A DNA stretch of 64,000 nt, from positions 99,769,670-99,833,669 of the forward strand of contig CM036159.1 of NCBI GenBank assembly GCA_020631735.1, in the 5' to 3' direction. Source of the stretch: Saccharum officinarum (taxonomy: Eukaryota; Streptophyta; Magnoliopsida; Poales; Poaceae). Below, one piece after another: positions 32,938 through 44,488 of this stretch. The notes under the pieces are model-generated. The model did no database searches, had not been told where the DNA came from, and saw only the letters and a program-made list of their open reading frames with translations. Position numbers and translations under genes: made by a program. Each line of letters begins with the position of its first letter. The stretch's first letter is position 1.

Positions 32938-34234
32938 CCGTTTGTTGTTTGATGGAAGTATTGTTCGGTGAAACTAACTGCACTCCAGCCTGATCTGAAA
33001 AAAATCAGGGTACTAACAAGCCTGATTTCTATTGACAGCGCCTTTCAAACCTTCGTTTGCTCTGAGAAGATAGCTGACAGAACATGAAGCTGTAGTTTAA
33101 ATTGTGAACCCGTAGCATGTAAAGGGCAGTGAGTAGCTTAACAATGTTTTATGGAACGAGGGAGTGGCTCCTCATTGCTGCCTTGGAATGTATTTTGTAT
33201 GGAGCTGAAGAACCATATGTTTGATTCTATCCTAATCGACTCTATGGACAGTATTTGGTATTTTTGACTGGACTGGATTTCCTTGTATCTGTCGTCCTGT
33301 CCGCGATCATATTGTTGCAACTGAGGTACATGCCAGTAGGGAAGAAGTACTGGTTTCCTGTTAAGTTGGGTGCCATGAATGCTGATAAGCTGGCCTCTTC
33401 TGAACTTTTCCTTCCTGCAACCGTCCTTCAGCTAACGGTCGTACAACTGTCAAATGTGTTATAGTACAAGATTGAACACATTTGTAGGACGCAATAGGTA
33501 CACCATTTTAGTGTGGTTCTGGAAACGTTGGAACTTGGAACTCATCATTCACGCCGGCACCTTGGCCTGAATAACCGAACTGCTGAACTATTTGCTCGTT
33601 GCTGATGGCCCGTAATCCGGACAGGCCCCCTTTCCATGTTAGAGGAATAGAGGATGTATGAAGTTGGCCAGTTGGGACTTTGGGGGAATGGGAGCCATTC
33701 ATTTCACTGTAGTTGATGCACACGAGCTTGTAACACGGTTGCAGAAACCGAGGAGAAGTAATTCCTAAGCACTACGTACAATATCTTGCGATGAACACTA
33801 GAATAAAAGGAAAACAACAAAGCACCCTTTTTATGCTTTTACAGACACGGGAAGGGACTCTGGTGAACGGTCGAACGCCCCAGAACTGTGCTATTCCCAC
33901 TACTCATCACTCATGTTTACATCCCAAAATGACAAAAGATGACATCTGATCCTACCATCAGTTGCACTACTAGTTATTCTGCATCAGCTTTGCCTTTCCT
34001 CCAGGCATCCTCAGACAAACAGCAACGACCTGTGACTGTTGCAGACAGACAATCAGTCAGAGTGCACCGACCCGATCCATGCATGCTCCGCTGCAGCTGC
34101 AGCTGCAGAACTCGGCGTCCAAACCGAAACGCCGGCGCCGGTTGCCCTGGTCCTCAACGGGCCACATGGAAAAGACAGTGTGTCCGGCGAGACGACGCGT
34201 CCTGATGAAACGCTGGGCCGTTGGCCTCTCTCGA
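32938..34234. other. Region between converging PP2C and CBP60 genes
   Basis: Should contain both 3' UTRs. The only protein-like stretch is the minus frame at 33508-33723. Confidence 0.45.
33508..33723 (-). CDS. Unassigned 71-codon open frame, possible 3' exon
   Basis: The translation (NGSHSPKVPTGQLHTSS, LTWKGGLSGLRAISNEQ, then FGYSGQGAGVNDEFQVP and FPEPH before a stop) has an ordinary protein-like composition unlike the shadow frames nearby. It lies downstream of CBP60 on the same strand. It could be a CBP60 terminal exon used if the last CBP60 exon splices at GCCAG|GTTGTG just before its stop, or a gene remnant, or chance. No ATG-initiated gene of its own is apparent (the frame opens with GTG). 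Confidence 0.25.
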   Translation of the reverse strand: MCINYSEMNGSHSPKVPTGQLHTSSIPLTWKGGLSGLRAISNEQIVQQFGYSGQGAGVNDEFQVPTFPEPH

Positions 34235-36736
34235 TCACAACCTGGCGCCGGTGCTGGAGAGCAGCAGCCCGCACGGCTGCGACCCGCTGAAGTGCACGTC
34301 GAACGGGTCCCGCGCGTCGAACCCGCCCGCCCCAAACGAAGGGAACCACGGCTCGGCGGGGCTGAGCTGGTGCGGCGCGCTGGCCGACTGCAGCACGTCC
34401 TCCAGGGCCTCGCTCAGCGGCTGCTGCTGGTGCTGGAGGAGCTGCGGGCTCAGCAGCAGGCTATCGTGCGAGCTCGGCGCGCCTGCTGCAGAAGGCTGGA
34501 CGACACCGTGTGGGAGGCCGAGCATCTGCGCCGCGGGCACAGGCAACGGCGCCGGCGGGGCGTGGACCGCGGCGGCGGGTGGCTGCTCCGCGGCGCTCTG
34601 CGACTGCACCTTGAACTCGGCTATGCGGTCCGGGAACTTGTACGCGTCCTGCTGCAGCTTCACCACCAGTGCCTACAAACAACAGGTCCGATCAGGAGCC
34701 GTTCGTGATGCGGTCATGTCGTGCTCGTGCCTGCCTTCTGCTCAGCCGTTTACCTTCTGCGTCGGAGTGAGAGCGCTCAAGGTGAAGCAGTGGCTCCCGA
34801 CGATCACGCCGACGACTTCGTAGATGCAGTTGAACAGGAGGACGATCCCGTGCCCGCTGCAGTAGGAGTAGAGCTTGTCGTCCAGCACGCACTCCCGGGC
34901 GTGCTCCACCGTCGACTCCCACATCTTGTTCGACATCCCGCTGCCAAGCAACTGAAATTGGAAACACGCACGGTGCAGCAGTAGAATGTTCAGAATATCT
35001 GAAACAGAATCAATACTGCTGGATGCATGTGTGTGATCTAGGGATAGTTTCTTACGCTGCGCAGTCCGTACTGATCCATCACCAAGTTCCTGAGGAAGTC
35101 TTGAACAGTGTGGATTCCAAAGTCAGCCAGCTTCTTGTGGAACACGCCGTCTTTCCCGATCTTCTCCAGACGCCACACGTCGTCGGCTAATGCAGGTGGA
35201 TGGTGCTTCTTGTAGACTGGGTTTAGCACGAAAGTTTTATCAGTTTCTAGTTAAAAAATATAAGCATGCATTGATGTTTCATGAATGAACACAAAAACAT
35301 GGCAAGTAAAAAAAAATGTGTAGAGCAATTTACCTTCTCCACGGTGATCCTTCACCAGGAACGGATTGCTCACAGCTTCCTGCACCCGTTCTTCGATGGA
35401 ACTAGCCCTGGACATCCTCGCGCCAAGCCTGAACTTGCGGCTCCTTATCCAGCTGGAGTTATCCGTGAAGGAGATGTCGCGGATGGAAGCGGTGCCCTTC
35501 TCGAGCACGATGATCACCTCGCCGGACAAGAGCGGCCTCTTGCCTTCCCTCTCGAACACGACGCTCTCGCTGAACTCCTTCTCGGTGTGCTCCAGCCGCT
35601 CGTCGGCGTTGAAGTCGCCGTCGAGGACGAGGAGCTCGACCTTCATCGAGGACAAGGGCCCGGAGGTGACCGTCTGGTTGGTGGCGGCGTCGGTCAGGAC
35701 TAGCCGGAGCGGCTGCTTGTTCTCCGCCTCCACCCTGTTACCCGTGAAAAGCGTCTGCGGCAGGTTTCCCTGGAACTGTAGCTTGTACCGTTTGCTGGCT
35801 GTCTTTAGTTGGAGTGGGAGCCTGAACATTGCAGAACAGAAGTTCAGTCATGACTTCTGAAAACGAAAAAAAAAGGTGCATTGGCAGTGGGGTAAAGTAG
35901 ATTTAAAAGTAAAAGTTAAAAAGTTAAAGCCTAGCACTGCACTGACAGCATAATTACTGAAACAAATAAAAGCAATTATTCGAGGAATCATAGCACCATA
36001 ATGAGTAACAAATTTAGAGAAGGATGTCTCCTAATAAAACAACTAAAACTGTAAACTCCAGTACTCGAGTCAAAAAATGCACTCGCGCGAGTTGAAAATA
36101 AACAGACGTATACAGCTCTAGCCATTGTCAGCACTAGTGGTCAGTATAAACCCCTGGTAAGTGTATGGCAATATGGAGCATGTAAGCCTTCCATAGCTCT
36201 GAGAAACTAGCTGCTATTAGCATGGCATGTAGCCAATGTAGTCCACGAGGACTAGGCAGTCTGAACGTCAAATACTAATGCAGCAGCTTAGCAATTCAGT
36301 GTTTAGAGGCTAACCTGTTTGCAGAATCGATGTGTCGGATAAGAACATTATGCACTTCCTCCTGCACCTGATTTCCAAACGCGAATGAACATCAGAATTC
36401 TACCAGATGACACTGCAGGAAGCTCAATGGCGTGCAAATAGCTACGAGGAGAAGTGCTTACGACTCTGCGCAGAAATGGCTCCAGCTTGGGCAGATGCCT
36501 CTGCATGTACTGCGCGCCAATGGCCTCCTGCATCGAGCTACTGCAGATGGGCAGCAGGAGGACAGAGGTGAACACAAGCGTCAGAAGCCGCCCACGCGGC
36601 AAACGCAGCAGCAGCACGGAAAGCTCACACACTTGACGAACGTCCGGCGGCGCTTGGCGTCGGGGCAGCCGGCGAGCTCCTCTTCGTCGCCGTCCACCAC
36701 CTCCTCCTCCACGTCCAGCGCCCTCTTCAGGTCCAT
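34235..36736 (-). CDS. CBP60: CALMODULIN-BINDING PROTEIN 60 (CBP60) family transcription factor, 506 aa, 7 exons
   Basis: Exons on the minus strand: 36736-36633, 36540-36462, 36367-36315, 35821-35334, 35216-35056, 34951-34754, 34672-34235, all in phase (1521 nt). CBP60 proteins are plant-specific DNA-binding factors. Arabidopsis CBP60g and SARD1 drive salicylic-acid immunity genes, and others bind calmodulin through the C-terminal half. Seen here: basic KRRR (28-31) after an acidic N-terminus, [20 protein letters not shown] (about 40-59), [18 protein letters not shown], and the central DNA-binding region (about 79-242: [48 protein letters not shown]). These are followed by [20 protein letters not shown], the helical region with [19 protein letters not shown], and a Gln/Pro/Ser-rich low-complexity tail. 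Another in-frame ATG at 36769 would add 11 residues; 36736 is preferred because family members begin MDxKR. The exact orthologue and calmodulin binding are not determined. Confidence 0.93.
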
Positions 36737-36877
36737 GGGTGGCCACGTGCAAGCCAACGGGGTGCTCACTCAGTCACTCACTCGAGGCCACTTGGTTCAC
36801 TCAAATTCACCTGAGACGACGGCTTGCACCGTTAGCTTAAACCCGCTGGCAGTGGCAGTGGCAGTGATCGCGGCGGC

Positions 36878-36887
36878 TATAAATAGC
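36878..36887 (-). promoter_or_regulatory. TATA box, CBP60 promoter
   Basis: CTATAAATAG is a strong TATA match and self-complementary, so it reads on both strands. For the leftward CBP60 gene it lies about 145 nt before the ATG, giving a leader of roughly 110 nt. Confidence 0.55.
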
Positions 36888-38640
36888 GCGGGGCGCAGGA
36901 AAGCAGAGGAAGCAGCGTGGAAGCTTCTTCCAGGGGTGGGGGGGTCGGTCTCGTCACGGACACGCTCCCGGCCGGCAAAAGACCGTAAAGCGGCGCCACC
37001 CGCCCGCCCGCCCGCGCGCGCTCCTCACCGCACCGGAATGACAGAATCCCTAGAAATGCCAAGATTCGGAGGCGGGCTCGCCCACCCACCGGGGGCGGAG
37101 GGAAGGGAAGGGATAGCTTTCGGCTTTTCCGTCCTCCTCCTCGGCTCCCCCTCTCTTTCGGTGCCGACGTACGCCTGCAGAAAGGGCGCGGGATTTTGTC
37201 AGCGGCAAAGCGGCAAGCGGGGGCGGAGGCGCGGAGCTATCATCAGCTAGCTAGCTGTGTCCGAATGGGCATGGCCATGGCCGCGCCCGTGCCCGTGCTG
37301 CGGGAGGGAGTCGGGGGGTGTGGGGTTGGGGATGGATTGGGCAGCCACGGGGCGCATCGGGAGGCGGGCCGCCGTGGTGCGTGGCTGGATTGGAGAAGCT
37401 TCCAGGAAGCAGAGGACCGGTGGTCGTGGCCATGAACGGGCTAGCTGTGGATGGATGCCCTCGACGGGTAGGCTTTTGGAGGCTGAAAGATGGGTACAAA
37501 GGAGAGCTTTTCGCCGGGAGAGGTGCTCGGAGCGGGGGACGAAAGGAAGCGCAAAGCGGAGCGGAACAAAGCGGGCAAAACAAGAGGATTCTGCTCCTCT
37601 CTCTATCTCTCCACCATTGCATTGCATTGAGTTCATGATGAGTTCTCGTGCCTCGTCTTTATATTAGAGAGACGAAAATGAAATGATAGTGCTTTTCCAC
37701 TTCCTTTTCATCTTTCTCCGATGGGGTGATCAATTCAGCTGTGAATGAGCTGTGAATGCACACTAACCAACGCCCAGCTATTAATCATGTAGTACTAGAG
37801 GAAAGGTGAATGATCATCTTACAGTTCTTCAAATGATCAGACTCATCAGAGTAGTCCATTTCTCTGACGAAGCTTGGAGTAGTAGCGAATTTATAAATCC
37901 GACTTATTCTGTTGATGTGCAGACAAGCCTGCAAACACTACAGATAACTCAATTTCCATTGCCCCCTAATTCCCGAAAAGGGATCCTAGAAAGTGCGAGA
38001 TCAGGGCATCTGCCGCCCGGCTGCCCGCTCAGGCAGGATAAGCAGCAGATAGCGCTAGCAGAGGCGCTGCTCTGCCACTGTTCTCTCATTCTCTGGTGGC
38101 TCAGGCTCAGCTCTACATTCGCCTTTGCTGGCCCTAGAAAGCAACCTGTTCACGACATCATGGTCATGCTCGTCGGGGCCCGGGTTCTCGCCGTGCTATC
38201 CCCAAATCTCCCTCGGAAAGCTGGAAGCGGCACACCCCGTCCATGTGAGCCAGAAAGAGGCCTTCTTTAGCACACGATGCTGATGCTCTGCGCTCCGCTT
38301 TGGCCGTGTGTGCGTCAGTGCGTGCGCCCTGTCCTTGTCCCTAGCTCTCTAGCTCGCGCATGGTATCCGAGGCGGCTGGCGGCGGCGCTTGGTTATCGTC
38401 GGCTAGGGCTGACGAGACTCAGCAGGGCGCACGAGGTGCCCCGCTGATGCCCCCTGATGCTCCCGGTAGCTCGGATGGAGTCTCGGAGACGTGGGAATTT
38501 TTCTTTTGGCAATGGGCAAGTAAAGATTTTAATTTTCATGTTTTCGTTCGGCACCCACTACGTGAACTCCACACGCCTAATTCTACAATTTTGTCCTTTC
38601 TTTTAACTTGCTAGCGTCCGGACGTCCGATCTGGGACGCT
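36888..38640. other. Upstream of CBP60, no gene recognised
   Basis: GC-rich to about 37570 with overlapping frames on both strands (up to 272 codons) whose Arg/Gly/Pro/Ser-rich translations look like composition artefacts. AT-rich beyond 37620. Confidence 0.4.
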
Positions 38641-38814
38641 AGCATCGGACGGTGCTCTCGAACCCGTGCCCGACGCACCCATCATGCTCCAGAGGCCGCG
38701 CGGAGACCACCCCGAGCCCGCTCCATTTCACACGCCCGCATGCACGTAGTAGTAACACCACCACCAGCAGGCACGTGTGGTGACCCCGGCGGCACGGTGA
38801 CCTACAACGTCACA

Positions 38815-39330
38815 TTAGCAACAGCAGCAACATGTGCTTCTCCGAGATCTACTTTTGAAGCATCCAAATGAAACACTTGCAACATACGTTTGAAACAGAT
38901 AAAACGCATGAAATATGCGCTTGAAACATGCATGTATAGCCATCGCAACATGTGCAACACCAAATCTATCTTTAAAACATCCAAACACAACACTTGTAAC
39001 GTGTAAAAGAAGATAGATGAAATACTTAAAAAAACACCTAAAAACACTTAAAACCCATAGCAAAACATTCGCAACATCTAAATAAAACACTTGCAACATA
39101 TATGTGAAACATATGCAACATCCAGATAAATACACTTGAAACGTACGTCTGAAAAACAGATGAAACATCAGGAATAAATGCTTGCAACATACATGTATAA
39201 ACCATTCCAACAAATACAACATCCCGATCTACTTTTGTAACATTCATATAAAACACTTGCAATATACATTTAAAACATTTGAAATGTATGATTGCAACAT
39301 GCTCTTTCAGCGCAACATCTCTTTGTTGCT
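38815..39330 (+). repeat. AAACA-rich dispersed repeat, copy B
   Basis: Same module grammar as copy A: AGATCTACTTTTGAAGCATC, AAACACTTGCAACATACGTT, CCCGATCTACTTTTGTAACA, ending GATTGCAACATGCTCTTTCA then GCGCAACATCTC. Preceded at 38617 by a TAGCGTCCGGACGTCC motif. The GC-rich 3' segment (39340-39779) is cut by the copia LTR at 39780. Confidence 0.75.
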
Positions 39331-39779
39331 TGAAAGAAATGGAGATTCGTCGGCGTGTGAAGTTCATCGGAACATAGTTCACCGGTGGTGTAGAGCGACC
39401 GACCAGGGGGGCACGATAACCGTCGAGCGCGACGGCCGAAGCGGAGCTTCCCTCTGTTTCTTCGAGCCCGGCGATGGAGCTTTGCGTTTCCAGTGGACCG
39501 GCCAAGGGACACCACAGGCTTGGAGCGGACCGGGCAGGGGCAACTGCGGACCCGCCAAGGGGCGCGATGGGGCAGCGGCCGGAGCGGAGCTGCTCTCTGT
39601 TTCTTCGAGCCCGACAATGGAGTTTCGCGTCATCGATGGACTGGTCAGGGACATCGTAGCCTTGGCGCGGACCAAGTAGGGGGCAGCTGTGGACTGGCCA
39701 GGGGAGCGCGATGGGGCAGCGGTTGGCCTCGGGGCACCGTGGATTACGAACTCCGGGGGGGCGCTGGCGAGGCCGGCGG

Positions 39780-41210
39780 TGAAAGGTCTTGATGGCTAGA
39801 GGGGGGTGAATAGCCTTTTAAAAATTTTCTACAAAGACAAGCTAAACAAGTTTATCAATACAACAAATAGCGAGATGCGAGTTTTGCTTAGCCTATGGGG
39901 TGTTTGCAAGCCACCTATCCAATTCATAATTCTAGTATATTGGCACTCAACCATACAAGTTAAACCGAGAAGGTAACTACAACTACAACTAGCAAGCTAC
40001 ACAAAAGAGCTACTCTAGCAAAGCAAACTAGCTGGCAAAGATAACTAAGAAAGTAATGCGGAGTTGAGTTAGGAGGGTTTCATCGATGGACGACGTATTG
40101 AGCCAACCAATATGATCAACAATGAATACCAAGACAACCGAACACCGGGATCAATCAATCACAATATGAAAGTGATGACACAAAGATTTATCCCGAGGTT
40201 CACGTGCTTGCCGGCACGCTAGTCCCCGTTGTGTCCCTCTTCACCACGTGGTTCGGTGGCTAATCGGTCTCACACCGAGCCTCTCAAAAGGCGCCACAAC
40301 AACCTACCAAATGGTAAAAGGTTGCAATGACACGAGCAATTTACTAATGTTGCCTTTGACGCTTCGCCGAGGTAGGCACAAACCCCTCACAATCACCGGA
40401 GGTGGCCAAGAACAATCACCAACTCTTGCCAACGCCTCCAAGCTGCTCCAAACCGTCTAGGTGGCGGCAACCACTAAGAGAAACAAGAATCCCGCAGCAA
40501 ATCAACCACCAAGTGCCAACTAGATGCTATCTCACAATGCAAATGCACTTGGATCACTTAATCTCCCTTCGAATATGCAAAGAAGCAAGAGAGATAAGTG
40601 GGAGGGGAGTTGCTTAGCTCAAAGTGCTCACAAGTATATCAAATGTCCAAGAGATGGAGTCTTGAGCCGGCCAACGAGTATTTATAGACGTACCCCTTAG
40701 AATAGAGCCGTTAGAAACGAGATCCAGCTGAAGTTCGGCGGGAGGGAGAGAGGACCCCAAACCCTCTCTACCGCTCAAACTCTACCGCCTTCGCAAATGT
40801 GCTAACACCACCAAGTGATCACGTCATGTGCGAGTGTGTTAGCATTTTCACAATCATTTTCCGAGGCGTTATTAGTTCTATCCAAATGCATATGATTATG
40901 AAATGCACACCTAGAGGCATTTAGGAGTTCAATAGCCACGTCATTCCCCTCTTTATAGTACGACTATCTATCCTATAATGTAACCACACCCACTAGGTGT
41001 CTTGGTTACTAAAACACAACCCTTAAGCATATACCTTTGCCTTGAACACGTAGGGTTGTGTCCAAATCCAAGTGTGGCCATCATGATCACCACGTCCATC
41101 TTGCCACCAACCTTGGAATGTACTAATCCTCATATGCTACATACAACTTAGGCATAGGATTAGTACTTAGGTATTGTCACTAATTACCAACACCAAATAT
41201 AGAGCTTTCA
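39780..41210 (-). mobile_element. Copia (Sirevirus-like) 3' LTR, 1431 bp
   Basis: In element orientation the LTR opens TGAAAGCTCTATATTTGG (41210 downwards) and closes CATCAAGACCTTTCA at 39780, so TG...CA with a 6-bp inverted repeat. Just upstream of the opening is the polypurine tract AACAGGGGGAGAT (41224-41211). The TAGCCATC...GACC end, GATGGCTAGAGGGG on the plus strand, is shared with the solo LTR at 54160. The partner 5' LTR is not in the assembled sequence, which stops at the gap. Confidence 0.85.
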
Positions 41211-42338
41211 ATCTCCCCCTGTTGGTAATTGGTGACAACCCTTTCACAAAGATATTATGATAAATTTTGATTGAACCCATGTCACATTGTCCAAGTATAT
41301 TACCATATGTAACAATTATGGACATGTGATCATGAATTCAAATTGATAGCAATGGCTTCCCCTACATGTATGCTATATGTTGGATTTTGGAAACATACAT
41401 GTTAGATAGGAAAGATTAGGAGCATTGACTATCAATAGGTGCTAAGTGTTTTAGATTATAGACCTTTGAAGCGTGATACCATCAGAGTAGCGATAAACAC
41501 CATCTTAGCACCTTGTGTAGTTAGATACCACTTGGAAAAGCACAAACATAACTAGAAACCTCGTGAGATCAACATTATAAGCAAGGCTCTAGTACCACTT
41601 TGGAAAACATGAAGCAAGAAAAAAATCTAACTACTTCCTATTCATGCTAGTACTTCAATACACCATTCAATTGTATCCTAGCAAAACATCACACAAGCAA
41701 AGTATCGGAGAAAAAGAAATGCATAACTATGCATCATACATATGAAGTGCACATGGAAATGCAACATTCATGTTTAAGAGCTTGCTCCCCCTACTTGTGT
41801 GCTCAAAATTTTAGTTGATCCCCTTCTTTTACCAATTCTCCCCTTTAGGTTTTCTCCCCCTTTATAATCTATCTTTTTGAACAACATTTTCTCCCCTTTG
41901 GCACCAATGACCACAAGGGACCAATTTTAGATAGATTATCATGTTGAATTATGGGGTGAGGATCAAGTTTGTGATTCAACCGAGATTGCTTGCACAAATG
42001 AAATGCTTCGTTTGATCTAAGGGCAAGCTTCTTCACACCTCACTAGAAGGGTTATCATGCACCAAGTTGAAGCAAATATTTAGACAAGTGATCTAGATTA
42101 AACACTTAGGATCATAAGCTACTTAAACAAGTTATATGCTACCACTAGATCATACAAGTCATGGAAAACAATAGTGGCACCATATAAACTTCAAAGTCAT
42201 TTGATTTTCATGTATGATCCTAGAACATGTAAATTATGACTAGATACACTAAACAAATCCTTAGCATAGAATGTATGACATGTCAACTAATTGTACCTTG
42301 GGGCTCGAAGGAGAGGCATGTCATAACATTGGGATGCA
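41211..42338 (-). mobile_element. Untranslated region of the copia element, several polypurine tracts
   Basis: Between broken pol and the 3' LTR. Besides the LTR-adjacent tract, AGGGGGAGCAAGC-type (near 41785) and GGGGGAGAAAACC / AAAGGGGAGAA tracts (about 41845-41900) occur on the minus strand. Multiple polypurine tracts are a reported Sirevirus trait. Confidence 0.6.
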
Positions 42339-43752
42339 TCAACTCATGTTGGAGAAGTCAAGTATGTTCAACTCATTCTTTAGCTTGTGAAATCTCTTCT
42401 CATCAAGTGGCTTGGTGAATAGATCGGCTAGTTGATCTTCGGTGCCACACTCTCAATAGCAATGTCACCCTTTTGTTGATGATCTCTAATAAAATGATGA
42501 TGAACATCAATATGTTTTGTTCTTTGATGTTGAACCGGATTGTTGGTTAGCTTCACGACACTTTCATTGTCACATAGCAATGGCATATTCTTGAAATTGA
42601 TTCTAAAATCCTTCAATGTTGCCTTCATCCAACAAGATTTATGCACAACAACTACCTGCGGCGATGTATTCGGCTTCGGCGGTAGATAGTGCAATACTAT
42701 TTTGCTTCTTGGATGACCATGAGACAAGTGATCTTCCCAACAATTGACAAGTCCCGGAGGTGCTCTTTCTCTCAACTTTGTCACCGGCATAGTCGAAATC
42801 CGAATATCCAACTAGCTCAAAGCTTGCACCCTTGGGATACCACAATCCAACATCTTGTGTATGCTTTAAGTACCTCAATATTCTCTTTGTTGCCTTCAAA
42901 TGACTTTCTCTTGTGAGGCTTGAAATCTTGCACACATGCATACACTAAACATCACATCGGGTCTTGATGCCGTCACATAGAGTAGGCTACCAATCATTGA
43001 TCTATAAAGCTTTTGATCCACCATGTTGCCACTCTTGTCACTATCCAAACTTCCACAAGTGCCCATTAGAGTTGTAATGCCCTTTGCATCTTCCATACCA
43101 AACTTCTTTAGCATATCCTTTATGTATTTGGTTTGGCTCACGAATGTTCCTTCCTTCATTTGCTTGATTTGAAGTCCAAGAAAGAAACTAAGTTTACCAA
43201 TCATTAACATTTCAAATTCCTTTGCCATCATTTTTTCAAACTCATCACAATAATCTTGATTAGTTGAACCAAAGATGATATCATCAACATATATTTGCAA
43301 TACAAATAAGTCTTTCCCAATCTTCTTGGTGAAAAGAGTAGTATCCACTTTGCCCATGACAAATCCTTTAGATAGCAAGAAGTCCCTCAATCTTTCATAC
43401 CATGCTCTTGGTGCTTGCTTCAATCCATACAAAGCTTTCCTTAACTTGTACACATGGTTGGGTTTCTTGTCATCTTCAAAACCGGGAGGTTGCTCCACAT
43501 ACACCTCCTCTTGAATGTACCCATTTAGAAATGCACTCTTCACATCCATTTGATATAGCTTGATATTGTGAGCACAAGCATAGGCAAGTAAAATCCTAAT
43601 TGCTTCCAATCTAGCAACCGGGGCATATGTTTCACCAAAGTCAAGACCCTCTATTTGTGTGTAACCTTGAGCCACTAGTCTTGCTTTGTTCCTTACTACT
43701 ATTCCATCTTGATCTTGCTTGTTGCGAAAGACCCATCTTGTTCCAATGACAA
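42339..43752 (-). pseudogene. Broken copia pol: reverse transcriptase and RNase H
   Basis: Reverse transcriptase runs from the gap (43752) to about 42916, with [47 protein letters not shown] and the catalytic [11 protein letters not shown]. RNase H follows (YSDFDYAGD, STSGTCQLLG, ALSTAEAEYIA) and then the usual LADLFTKPLD tail, ending at 42339. The frame is broken at least four times: a 1-nt loss near 42912, a nonsense change and an extra T near 42640-42650, and a 1-nt loss near 42452. Integrase, protease and gag are absent, lying in or beyond the N-gap or deleted. The copy is dead. The [11 protein letters not shown] form and LTR features point to the Sirevirus branch. Confidence 0.9.
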
Positions 43753-43852
43753 NNNNNNNNNNNNNNNNNNNNNNNNNNNNNNNNNNNNNNNNNNNNNNNN
43801 NNNNNNNNNNNNNNNNNNNNNNNNNNNNNNNNNNNNNNNNNNNNNNNNNNNN
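43753..43852. other. Assembly gap (100 N)
   Basis: Exactly 100 N, the conventional size for a gap of unknown length. It interrupts the copia pol gene, and the sequence on the right does not continue pol recognisably. Confidence 0.99.
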
Positions 43853-44479
43853 GTTTCTAATAATGAAATGCACTCGTACTTTGCAAATAAAGTTTCAAAT
43901 TTGCTTTGTAGTCGTTTCAAACCCAAAACCCGTGCCACGCCTCCGGAGTCCGGACACCGGACTCGTTCCTTGAGAACACGCGGAGCCGCCGCGACAGACA
44001 GCTTCGCGCGCACACAAATCGACAGATACCAGGACCAGGAGGATCATAGCGCACGCGCGCATTCGCTGAAAAAAAGGGCCGCGACTGCGAGAGCCGAGAG
44101 CAGGACAGCCTGCGGTGCCGTAGGAGACCTGGCGCTCCGACCCTTCAAGGCAAGACTTGGGAGCCGCCCATGGCCAGGGCGTAGCCGCTTGGTAGGGACA
44201 CTGCAACTACCCGAGAAGTCGACAGCTGAACCGAAGCATCAGAGTCGTCGCTCGCCCTGGACAAATAAACTTCCTAGGCAAGGCCACATCCATCGCGTAA
44301 CGATCACACGTACACAGCCCGTGACGTGTTTAACCAGTTGGGCAACTTGGGTTTGTTATATACAGCATTGATCCTGTTGCGCGCTCGTGATTAATCAACT
44401 GAACTCGATTCGATTAGGATTAGGAAAAAGGCTGGCTTAGCAAACTGCTGGATCGTTGCCTGTTTCCTTTTTTTTGGGT
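43853..44479. other. Right of gap, unassigned
   Basis: No clear pol continuation. GGAGTCCGGACACCGGACTC at about 43938 contains the CACCGGAC motif typical of Sirevirus LTRs, so part may be retroelement debris. No gene recognised. Confidence 0.4.
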
Positions 44480-44488
44480 TACAAATAA

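Noticed and set aside
34079..34823. Plus-strand frames of about 200 codons over the CBP60 3' part
   Set aside because: Antisense of the Gln/Pro/Ser-rich CBP60 last exon.
36432..37250. 272-codon plus-strand frame upstream of CBP60
   Set aside because: Overlaps CBP60 exons 1-2 antisense and the GC-rich promoter. Low-complexity translation.
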